This document shows positions 1-6,435 of a stretch of 14,615 nt of DNA, in pieces. This stretch comes from an uncultured Moraxella sp. GTDB lineage: Bacteria; Pseudomonadota; Gammaproteobacteria; Pseudomonadales; Moraxellaceae. Under the pieces are notes generated by a model. That model was not told the DNA's origin, ran no database searches, and worked only from the letters and a program-made list of their open reading frames with translations. The DNA is taken from positions 1-14,615 of the forward strand of contig CAKAQU010000032.1 in NCBI GenBank assembly GCA_916720335.1, written 5' to 3'. Both the position numbers and the translations under genes were made by a program. Numbering within the stretch: the first letter of the stretch is position 1; each line of letters starts with the position of its first letter.

Positions 1-871
1 TATTGGCTTAATTGCGCTTTTTTTCTGTTATACACCGCATAGGTGGCTTAGAAAAAGTTGGCGGTAAAGGTGCGTAAAACTTACCGGTTATACACCGCAT
101 AGGTGGCTTAGAAATTATTGACTTTATTTGTACATTTAAAGAAATGGGTTATACACCGCATAGGTGGCTTAGAAACTGTTCAAGCATTTCAAGAACAACG
201 GCAGGAAGTTATACACCGCATAGGTGGCTTAGAAATGCTTGCTCACATAGTGCATTTTTGTAACTGTTGTTATACACCGCATAGGTGGCTTAGAAAATAA
301 AGACGGTTTCTTGATGGGGTGGATAACTGTTATACACCGCATAGGTGGCTTAGAAAGTTCTAGGGTATGAGATTACGCCTTGTTCGTACGTTATACACCG
401 CATAGGTGGCTTAGAAACTCAAAACTAAAAATTGGTTGGCTCGCTCTCTGTTATACACCGCATAGGTGGCTTAGAAAATGCGATGATGTGCGTAAAAGTC
501 GGCGTTAGTTGTTATACACCGCATAGGTGGCTTAGAAATCAGTATAATTAGCGTCCTCACTGCCTTTGGCGTTATACACCGCATAGGTGGCTTAGAAAAT
601 ACGCCACTATATCGACCGTCTTTGTCAAGAGTTATACACCGCATAGGTGGCTTAGAAACGAACAGATAATGATGTTTGCAATAGCAAGATGTTATACACC
701 GCATAGGTGGCTTAGAAAAAGTTATCTTAGATGGCAACCAAGCCCCTTTTGTTATACACCGCATAGGTGGCTTAGAAATTTGTCCCGATGTGGATAAGTG
801 GGTGCTTGGTGTTATACACCGCATAGGTGGCTTAGAAAAATCTGTCCAATCGCTGGCATTACCCAGCTTAT

Positions 872-899
872 GTTATACACCTTGTAGGTAGTCTATCAG
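872..899 (+). repeat. Degenerate CRISPR repeat inside the array
   Basis: The first ten bases, GTTATACACC, are intact, but the rest has decayed: the loop reads TTGTA, the hairpin loses its closing pair (GGTA instead of GGTG) and the CTTAGAAA end is gone. It follows a normal 33-nt spacer (839-871). Only five bases (TGAAT, 900-904) separate it from the next perfect repeat at 905. Decay of the 3' half is typical of the last repeat of an array, so this probably marks an old array end that is now internal. Confidence 0.85.
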
Positions 900-964
900 T
901 GAATGTTATACACCGCATAGGTGGCTTAGAAAAATGTGGTTTTGCTGGCCATCGGTGCTACAGC

Positions 965-1112
965 GTTACACACCGCATAGGTGGCTTAGAAACGTTGGGG
1001 AAACAGTTTCAATGCTTTCTCTTAGTTACACACCGCATAGGTGGCTTAGAAAAAACCATGAAACAGCATATAACACAAGCATTGGTTACACACCGCATAG
1101 GTGGCTTAGAAA
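965..1112 (+). repeat. Block of three identical variant repeats (T5C)
   Basis: Repeats at 965-992, 1025-1052 and 1085-1112 all read GTTACACACC where the main array has GTTATACACC, and are otherwise perfect. Canonical repeats flank them at 905 and 1147. The changed base lies 5' of the hairpin stem, so the crRNA processing signal should be kept. A shared private variant suggests that the three units were copied or arrived together. Confidence 0.9.
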
Positions 1113-1234
1113 ACAAAGTCTATAAAAACGATGGCACGGAAATGAAGTTATACACCGCATAGGTGGCTTAGAAAACGGTAAGAGTTTGCGTTTTGCAGTT
1201 CAGCGATGTTATACACCACATAGGTGGCTTAGAA

Positions 1235-1423
1235 ATGCTTTTTGAGCAACGTCATTTTGTATACAATACTAATAGTTATAATCGATTACTAATCGAAGTC
1301 ACTAATGACGGTGTTAAACACACTAAAACATTAGTTACCAACATGTGGGAGTTCCCAGAACTTCGCATGAATGACTTGTTCCCCGAGATAAATGGAGAAC
1401 TACCAACATACAGTAACCCTTAA
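1235..1423 (+). pseudogene. 3' fragment of a probable phage gene
   Basis: This is an open frame of 62 codons whose ATG is made by the last A of the CRISPR repeat plus the first two bases of the inserted DNA. No ribosome binding site precedes it, so it is best read as the C-terminal end of a longer gene cut at the junction. The frame also stays open leftwards through repeats and spacers, but that is an accident of the repeat. The product (LFEQRHFVYN at the start, NGELPTYSNP at the end) looks like a real soluble protein fragment. I do not recognise the family. It ends eight bases before a strong terminator, as the last gene of a phage transcription unit would. Confidence 0.6.
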
Positions 1424-2449
1424 TAACATAAAACGAGAGTACAGTAGAAATACATTGTACTCTTGTTTTTTTTAACATTAATTTTCTTTTTTCATTGGAG
1501 TTTATTTATGGCTATTAATCCTAATATGTTATCAACAGAGACGGTTTATATACCAGTACCTACAGCAGTATTAGAAGCTACAGTAGACTATGCTATAGCT
1601 AATAAAATATATATTGACACAGGTGCTGATAGAATCACCTTAGAGGATAAAGAAGGTAGATATATCGTACGTATCTGTATCCTAAATACTGATGATGATA
1701 TCAGTTTAATCTCTTTAGATATAGAGATTGATACTTACTTTAGAACAGAGAATGATTTAGACGAAGATATTCCAGAAGAGTTAAACTGGATATTCGTTAG
1801 GTATCTTAATTCGTTGCATGGTAAAGGATTTGCTAATCCCCATGACTTAGTAATTCGTCATGTGAATGATAATGATATCCTTGACTTATGTGATGTCTAT
1901 CTAGTAGATAATGAAGAAGCATATTACTTAATATTCTATAATGCGGATATTAATAATGGCATCAAGTATAAACTAACTAATGGGTTTACGTATATTCTAG
2001 TACGACTTACCCATAGTGGTAAATTCGGTGAATATTACTTAGAGAAACTCTCTGTAATATTGAATGATACTGAACTGCTTTATGATGATGCTACACTATA
2101 TGGGTTATTATACAATGACCTATTAGATAGTATCCTACTCCGTAAAAGGGAATACGAGGAATGTATTGCTAAGGTAGTTAAAAGTAATCTATTTAAACCT
2201 ATTAGAGATAAACATCTATTACCCTTCTCTACTAACCCAATGTTTAATCACGTAGTCAATTTATTCCCAAATAATCAGATTATTACTACGGATAGATATT
2301 ACGAACTAATCGTACAAGATGAGTATTGTAAATATGCTTTCAGAGTAGTATCAAATTTACCAGAGGCACTTATGACTTATGTAGGAATTGGTAATGAACC
2401 TACTAAGTTATATGTATCCAATACATTTGGTGAATTTATTGGCTTAGTT
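1236..2449 (+). mobile_element. 1214-bp phage-like DNA segment in place of a spacer
   Basis: This segment lies exactly between two CRISPR repeats (1208-1235 and 2450-2477), where a 32-33 nt spacer would be expected. It carries the 3' end of an open reading frame (to 1423), a strong intrinsic terminator (1431-1473), a Shine-Dalgarno and a second long open frame (from 1508). It is clearly more AT-rich than the genes to the right and prefers codons such as GTA, TTA, CTA and AAT. There is no transposase, integrase, terminal inverted repeat or target duplication. The compact gene-terminator-gene layout is that of a lytic phage genome. The phage origin is inferred from composition and layout, since neither protein is recognised. 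Confidence 0.7.
1431..1473 (+). terminator. Intrinsic terminator inside the phage-like segment
   Basis: The arm 1431-1443 pairs with 1456-1468 (13 pairs including one G-U), and the apex adds a GTA/TAC stem closed by a GAAA tetraloop at 1444-1453. A run of eight T (1466-1473) follows. It ends the truncated gene upstream. If the array is transcribed from the left, it should also stop the pre-crRNA before the last repeat. Confidence 0.88.
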
Positions 2450-2476
2450 GTTATACACCGCATAGGTGGCTTATAA
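1508..2476 (+). CDS. Unknown phage-like protein, C-terminus made by a CRISPR repeat
   Basis: The start at 1508 is chosen because GGAG lies at 1497-1500, seven bases before the ATG. An in-frame ATG at 1463 lies in the terminator and is unlikely. The product has 322 residues, is acidic, and is rich in Asp, Asn, Ile, Leu and Tyr. I see no signal peptide, no clear membrane segment and no motif that I recognise. The last natural-looking residues are GEFIGLV, after which the frame enters the CRISPR repeat (VIHRIGGL) and stops at TAA 2474-2476. That stop exists only because the repeat's usual TTAGAAA is TTATAAG here. The gene is therefore probably a 5' part of a longer phage gene. Codon use differs from the neighbouring chromosomal genes. 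Whether it is expressed is unknown. The terminator just upstream cuts it off from array transcription, and I see no convincing promoter in the 34 bases between. Confidence 0.75.
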   Translation: MAINPNMLSTETVYIPVPTAVLEATVDYAIANKIYIDTGADRITLEDKEGRYIVRICILNTDDDISLISLDIEIDTYFRTENDLDEDIPEELNWIFVRYLNSLHGKGFANPHDLVIRHVNDNDILDLCDVYLVDNEEAYYLIFYNADINNGIKYKLTNGFTYILVRLTHSGKFGEYYLEKLSVILNDTELLYDDATLYGLLYNDLLDSILLRKREYEECIAKVVKSNLFKPIRDKHLLPFSTNPMFNHVVNLFPNNQIITTDRYYELIVQDEYCKYAFRVVSNLPEALMTYVGIGNEPTKLYVSNTFGEFIGLVVIHRIGGL

Positions 2477-2477
2477 G
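2450..2477 (+). repeat. Terminal CRISPR repeat, separated from the array by 1.2 kb
   Basis: The first 24 bases match the consensus exactly. The end reads TTATAAG instead of TTAGAAA (two changes in 28). Drift limited to the 3' end is typical of the trailer-end repeat of an array. The hairpin is intact, so it could still be processed. The alternative is a solitary repeat carried by the phage itself, through which the phage DNA was joined to the array. Confidence 0.93.
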
Positions 2478-2601
2478 CTCACAAAGTTAACATAAAAATT
2501 GAAAATACTAACAAATAAATCATATTCCACAACATTCAATAATTTATTAAAATCCTTAATATTACATTAAGTTTTTCTTACAATTCTAAAAATCATAACA
2601 C

Positions 2602-2630
2602 TTGCCAAAATTCCCCAAAATTATTAAAAT
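2602..2630 (+). promoter_or_regulatory. Sigma-70 promoter of rimO
   Basis: A -35 box TTGCCA (2602-2607), a 17-bp spacer and a -10 box TAAAAT (2625-2630) lie just ahead of rimO. They give an expected leader of about 25 nt. The rest of 2478-2660, between the last CRISPR repeat and rimO, is AT-rich and holds nothing else that I can identify. Confidence 0.65.
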
Positions 2631-2660
2631 CCGCCTTTATTTTATCTCTAGCTAAACGCC

Positions 2661-4112
2661 ATGACCGTAGAAACTTACATTCCAAACTCATCTCATCATA
2701 AAGCCAACCATAATCAAAATCGTACCATCAGCCAAAGCAGTGATTTTATTACACAGGCAGGTAGCCATAAAGCTCCAAAAATAGGTTTTGTGTCTTTGGG
2801 TTGTCCTAAAGCATTGGTAGATAGTGAACGTATTATCACTGAGCTTACTAAAGAAGGCTATCAAGTCGCCCATGATTACAATGGGGCAGATTTGGTGGTG
2901 GTTAATACATGTGGATTTATTGAGTCTGCAGTGCAAGAAAGCCTTGATGCTATTGGTGAGGCGATTAATAAAAATGGCAAAGTGGTTGTAACAGGCTGTT
3001 TGGGTAAAGATGCCGAAAAAATTCGTAGCATGCACCCTGCTGTGCTTGCAGTAACAGGAGCCCATGCCTATCAAGAGGTGATTAGTGCCGTTACACTCCA
3101 TGTTCCAAAACCAGTTAAAGATAAAACATATGACCCAAAAATTGACCTTATCAATGACGCCGGGATTAAACTTACCCCAAGTCATTACGCATATTTGAAA
3201 ATTTCTGAAGGTTGTAATCATCGCTGTACCTTTTGTATCATTCCATCATTGCGAGGCGATTTGGTTTCACGCACAATTGATGAGGTAATGCGAGAAGCGG
3301 TTGCCTTAAAAAATGCTGGCGTTAAAGAATTGTTAATCATTTCTCAAGATACTTCAGCCTATGGCGTGGATTTAAAATATAAGATGACATTTTGGCAGGG
3401 CGAACCTGTAAAAACCAAATTTTTGGATATGTGCCAGCTACTAGCAAAATTGGGCATTTGGGTGCGTTTGCATTACGTTTACCCTTACCCACACGTGGAT
3501 AATGTGGTTGAGTTAATGGCAGACGCCAGAGCGGTAGGCGGACTTTTGCCATATTTAGACATTCCATTTCAACATGCAAGTCCTTCCGTATTAAAGGCAA
3601 TGAAGCGCCCAGCCCATAGTGAAAATGTATTGGAGCGTATTGAAAAATGGCGAGCGATTTGTCCTGATATTGCCATTCGCTCAACCTTTGTGGTGGGTTT
3701 TCCGGGCGAAACCGAAGAAGACTTTGAATATCTTTTAGACTGGCTAAGAAAAGCACGTCTTGACCGTGTGGGCTGCTTTACTTATTCAGAAGTGGAGGGG
3801 GCGCAGGCTAATCACTTACCAAATCCTGTACCAGAATCGGTTAAACAGGAACGTTATCAGCGTTTTATGGAGGTTGCTCAAACCATCAGTGAAGAAAAAT
3901 TACAGGAAAAAGTTGGTAAAACGTTCACTGTTTTGGTGGATGAAATTGATGTTGAAGAAAACATCGCCATTTGTCGCAGTTATGCTGATGCACCAGAAAT
4001 TGATGGTCATGTGTATGTAGATAATATTGATGAACGTGTAAAAGTTGGTCAATTTTTAACCGTTACAATTGATGAAGCAAGCGAATATGATTTGTTTGCC
4101 AGTCTTGAATAA
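2661..4112 (+). CDS. rimO: Ribosomal protein S12 methylthiotransferase RimO
   Basis: RimO is a cytoplasmic radical-SAM enzyme that adds a methylthio group to the conserved aspartate of ribosomal protein S12. The 483 residues show the three family domains in order. The N-terminal MTTase domain (about 40-150) has three cluster cysteines: C48 in SLGCPKALVDSE, C84 in VNTCGFIESA and C113 in TGCLGKD. The radical-SAM domain has CNHRCTFC (C185, C189, C192) followed by IIPSLRG. The TRAM domain lies near the C-terminus (about 405-480). SLGCPKALVDSE separates RimO from the related tRNA enzyme MiaB. The protein is about 40 residues longer than E. coli RimO because of a polar His/Asn/Gln-rich N-terminal extension. 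The ATG at 2661 is the only usable start before the first cluster cysteine, though no good Shine-Dalgarno precedes it. The gene stands alone behind its own promoter. Confidence 0.96.
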   Translation: MTVETYIPNSSHHKANHNQNRTISQSSDFITQAGSHKAPKIGFVSLGCPKALVDSERIITELTKEGYQVAHDYNGADLVVVNTCGFIESAVQESLDAIGEAINKNGKVVVTGCLGKDAEKIRSMHPAVLAVTGAHAYQEVISAVTLHVPKPVKDKTYDPKIDLINDAGIKLTPSHYAYLKISEGCNHRCTFCIIPSLRGDLVSRTIDEVMREAVALKNAGVKELLIISQDTSAYGVDLKYKMTFWQGEPVKTKFLDMCQLLAKLGIWVRLHYVYPYPHVDNVVELMADARAVGGLLPYLDIPFQHASPSVLKAMKRPAHSENVLERIEKWRAICPDIAIRSTFVVGFPGETEEDFEYLLDWLRKARLDRVGCFTYSEVEGAQANHLPNPVPESVKQERYQRFMEVAQTISEEKLQEKVGKTFTVLVDEIDVEENIAICRSYADAPEIDGHVYVDNIDERVKVGQFLTVTIDEASEYDLFASLE

Positions 4113-4218
4113 CACCAAAAAATTGCCTAAATTTTGGCTAAAATTTGTGTTCTATACGATTGTTTTATAAGGGTTTTGTTATTTTAGGTAACAAATGTTT
4201 AGCATCATGTAGTTTAGC

Positions 4219-4247
4219 TTGAGGTGGCTATTTTTCCTTGTTAGAAT
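4219..4247 (+). promoter_or_regulatory. Promoter of the small secreted protein gene
   Basis: A -35 box TTGAGG (4219-4224), exactly 17 bp, and a -10 box TAGAAT (4242-4247) lie about 44 bases before the start codon. The same -10 hexamer is used ahead of eno. Confidence 0.6.
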
Positions 4248-4290
4248 GGCAGTTAGCAGATACTTACAACACTTTTTATTGGAGGCAATT

Positions 4291-4605
4291 ATGAAAAAGT
4301 TATTTGCAAACACCTTAGCCACCAGCACCTTAACTGTAAGTTTATGTTTGCCTTTGATGGTGCAGCCAGTTTACGCTAGCAACTCTATAAAGCAAGAGAT
4401 TCGTGGCGACCACGATTATCAAGGCAATGTTGCTAGAGCACGCAGTATGTTACAGGCGCGTGGCTATCAAGTAGAAAAAATTGATGCAGAGCAACATTTG
4501 GGTCAAAAAGCTTTAGAAATCGCTGCTCGCAAAAATGGCTACAGATATGACATTGTATTATCGTACCCAACTTTAAAAATCATCAAAGAGCAACGCGATG
4601 ATTAA
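4291..4605 (+). CDS. Small secreted PepSY-like domain protein
   Basis: The ATG at 4291 is chosen over the longer frame from 4219 because GGAGG (4281-4285) precedes it at normal spacing and because it opens a clear Sec signal peptide: MKK, then a hydrophobic stretch, then a likely cleavage after VYA (residue 29). The mature part is about 75 residues. It contains the pattern of a PepSY-type domain: a helix (ARARSMLQARGY), a strand QVEKIDAEQ, then GYRYDIVLSYPTLKIIKEQRDD, which matches the usual ending of such domains (hydrophobic strand, conserved tail). PepSY domains are thought to inhibit peptidases or bind in the periplasm. The role here is unknown. The gene is monocistronic, with its own promoter and terminator. 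A cysteine at position 19 does not sit in a proper lipobox, so a lipoprotein is unlikely. Confidence 0.75.
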   Translation: MKKLFANTLATSTLTVSLCLPLMVQPVYASNSIKQEIRGDHDYQGNVARARSMLQARGYQVEKIDAEQHLGQKALEIAARKNGYRYDIVLSYPTLKIIKEQRDD

Positions 4606-4631
4606 AGTGTTCGGTAAATTTCAACTCAACT

Positions 4632-4665
4632 AAAAAGACTTGCTAAATTTGGCAAGTCTTTTTTT
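4632..4665 (+). terminator. Intrinsic terminator after the PepSY-like gene
   Basis: AAAAAGACTTGC (4632-4643) pairs perfectly with 4652-4663 around an 8-nt loop and runs into a T tract ending at 4665. The A-rich 5' arm could let it work in both directions, but no gene faces it from the right. The remaining 4666-4796 up to pyrG is AT-rich leader DNA. Confidence 0.92.
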
Positions 4666-4796
4666 ACTTCTGTATGTATGACAGCACTGAATTGTTTATT
4701 TGATTGTGAATCTTTTTGGCTAAAATCTTCCTAGCCCCTATATTTTTTTGACAAATTTTAGTAAAATTCGGCTTTACCAGTAATTGATGAATAGCT

Positions 4797-6425
4797 ATGA
4801 CGAAATTTATTTTTGTAACCGGTGGTGTGGTATCTTCTTTGGGTAAAGGCATTGCTGCAGCTTCTTTGGCAGCGGTGTTGGAGGCTCGTGGATTAAAAGT
4901 TACCATGACAAAAATGGACCCTTATATTAACGTTGACCCAGGTACGATGAGTCCTTTTCAACACGGTGAAGTATTTGTTACCGAAGACGGCGCAGAGACT
5001 GATTTGGATTTGGGTTATTATGAGCGTTTTTTACGTCATTCTAAAATGACACGTGCCAACAATTTTACATCAGGGCGCATTTATCAAACGGTACTTGCCA
5101 AAGAACGACGTGGTGATTATTTGGGTGGAACGGTACAAGTCATCCCTCATATTACTGATGAAATTAAACATAAAATACGTGCATCGGGCGAAGGTTATGA
5201 TATTGCCATCATTGAAATTGGTGGTACAGTGGGCGACATTGAAAGTTTACCATTTATGGAAGCAGTTCGCCAAATGCAAGTTGAACTTGGCAGAGATAAT
5301 GCTATGTTAATGCATCTAACGCTAGTGCCTTACATTGCATCTGCTGGCGAATCTAAAACAAAACCAACCCAACATTCTGTAAAAGAACTCCGCTCCATTG
5401 GCTTACAACCCGACGTATTGATTTGCCGTAGTGAGCAGCCAATTTCTGAAGACAACCGTCAAAAAATTGCGTTATTTACCAATGTAGAAGCACGCGCGGT
5501 AATTTTGTGTGAGGATGCAAAAAGCATCTACCAAATCCCACGTCGTTTTTATGAGCAAAATTTAGATGATTTGATTTGTGAGCGCTTTGGCATCAATGCA
5601 AAAGAAGCTGACCTGTCTGATTGGGATAAAGTGATTGAAGGGCTTTTAAATGCCCAAGGTGAAATTGTAGTGGCAATGGTTGGTAAGTATGTGGAATTGC
5701 CAGATGCTTATAAATCAGTTAATGAGGCACTGCTCCATGCGGGCATTCATAATAAAACCAAAGTTAAAATTCACTACATTGATGCTGAAAAATTAGAAAC
5801 CCAAAGCCATTTGATGGATGAATTAAAATCGTGTGATGCGATATTGGTGCCGGGCGGCTTTGGTGAGCGTGGTACTGTTGGTAAAATGATGGCGATTGAG
5901 TATGCGCGTACGCACAATAAACCATTTTTAGGTATTTGTTTGGGTATGCAGCTTGCAGTCATTGAATACGCGCGCAATGTTTTAGGATTGGAAGCCAATT
6001 CTACTGAGTTTGATCGCAAAACTGCCAATCCTATTATTGGGCTGATTACCGAGTGGTTTGATGAAAAAGGTGAGCTTCAAATCCGCAGTGATGACAGCGA
6101 TTTAGGTGGTACTATGCGATTGGGCAAACAAGAAGCCAAATTGGTTACTGGTAGCCATCTTGCTAAAATTTATGGAGCAAATACCATCAATGAGCGTCAT
6201 CGTCATCGTTATGAGATGAATAATCGCTACATTGAGCCTTTAGAGCAGGCGGGTATGAAAATTTCTGGCTATTCTACCAAACAGAATCTAGTAGAGTCTG
6301 TTGAGCTTGATGGTCACCCTTGGTTTATTGCGGTGCAATACCATCCAGAATTTACCAGTTCACCACGCGGGGGGCATCCTTTATTTAATAGTTTTATTAA
6401 GGCAGCAATCGATTGCCAAAAATAG
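4797..6425 (+). CDS. pyrG: CTP synthase
   Basis: PyrG makes CTP from UTP, ATP and glutamine, the last step of pyrimidine nucleotide synthesis in the cytoplasm. The 542 residues match the usual family length. The N-terminal synthetase domain starts KFIFVTGGVVSSLGKGI (P-loop) and continues with KMDPYINVDPGTMSP and HGEVFVTEDGAETDLDLGYYERF. The C-terminal class I glutaminase domain has the oxyanion motif PGGFGERG, the nucleophile C381 in GICLGMQ, and the His-Glu pair H516 and E518 in YHPEF. No key residue is missing. The Shine-Dalgarno before 4797 is weak, but the start is fixed by the conserved N-terminus. No terminator follows, and the next gene begins about 10 bases later, so they are probably cotranscribed. 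Confidence 0.98.
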   Translation: MTKFIFVTGGVVSSLGKGIAAASLAAVLEARGLKVTMTKMDPYINVDPGTMSPFQHGEVFVTEDGAETDLDLGYYERFLRHSKMTRANNFTSGRIYQTVLAKERRGDYLGGTVQVIPHITDEIKHKIRASGEGYDIAIIEIGGTVGDIESLPFMEAVRQMQVELGRDNAMLMHLTLVPYIASAGESKTKPTQHSVKELRSIGLQPDVLICRSEQPISEDNRQKIALFTNVEARAVILCEDAKSIYQIPRRFYEQNLDDLICERFGINAKEADLSDWDKVIEGLLNAQGEIVVAMVGKYVELPDAYKSVNEALLHAGIHNKTKVKIHYIDAEKLETQSHLMDELKSCDAILVPGGFGERGTVGKMMAIEYARTHNKPFLGICLGMQLAVIEYARNVLGLEANSTEFDRKTANPIIGLITEWFDEKGELQIRSDDSDLGGTMRLGKQEAKLVTGSHLAKIYGANTINERHRHRYEMNNRYIEPLEQAGMKISGYSTKQNLVESVELDGHPWFIAVQYHPEFTSSPRGGHPLFNSFIKAAIDCQK

Positions 6426-6435
6426 GTTATTTATT

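Larger units (their letters stand above)
27..1235 (+). CRISPR. Type I-F-like CRISPR array, 21 repeats in this stretch (22 with the one at 2450)
   Basis: The 28-nt repeat starts GTTATACACC, has GCATAGGTGG in the middle and ends CTTAGAAA. Copies start at 27, 87, 148, 208, 269, 329, 390, 450, 511, 571, 631, 691, 751 and 811 (all identical), then 872 (degenerate), 905 (perfect), 965, 1025 and 1085 (T5 changed to C), 1147 (perfect) and 1208 (G11 changed to A). Spacers are 32-33 nt, with one of 34 nt (1113-1146). Repeat and spacer lengths, the GTTnA start, the short hairpin (CACC with GGTG around a GCATA loop) and the AGAAA end fit type I-F, where Cas6f (Csy4) cuts below the hairpin. In that orientation the leader lies to the left, outside the window, and the oldest spacers are on the right. 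Bases 1-26 are the end of a further spacer. No cas gene is in the window, so the subtype rests on the repeat alone. Confidence 0.96.

Noticed and set aside
55..510. Shared 10-mer GTGCGTAAAA in the spacers at 55-86 and 478-510
   Set aside because: Ten bases in AT-rich spacers can be chance, and the flanking bases differ, so it is no evidence of duplicate or related spacers.
471..824. Long minus-strand open frame with a repeated KPPMRCIT motif, and similar plus-strand frames with VIHRIGGLE
   Set aside because: The motif is a translation of the CRISPR repeat. With 28-nt repeats and 32-nt spacers the unit is 60 nt, so frames stay open by chance. No start signals.
1463..1507. Earlier in-frame ATG for the 1508 phage-like gene
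   Set aside because: It lies in the 3' arm of the terminator, has no Shine-Dalgarno, and gives a run of Phe/Leu from the T tract. The ATG at 1508 has GGAG at good spacing.
2688..3221. 177-codon minus-strand open frame
   Set aside because: It is the complement of rimO. The plus-strand protein has all RimO motifs, and the reverse product has no recognisable features.
4115..4146. CCAAAA/TTTTGG and AAATTTT/AAAATTT inverted repeats after rimO, as a terminator
   Set aside because: The stems are almost pure A-T and are not followed by a T run. They are likely chance in AT-rich DNA.
4748..4776. Perfect -35 box TTGACA ahead of pyrG
   Set aside because: At 16-18 bp downstream there is no acceptable -10 box (GCTTTA or CTTTAC). 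pyrG must have a promoter in 4666-4790, but I cannot place it reliably.
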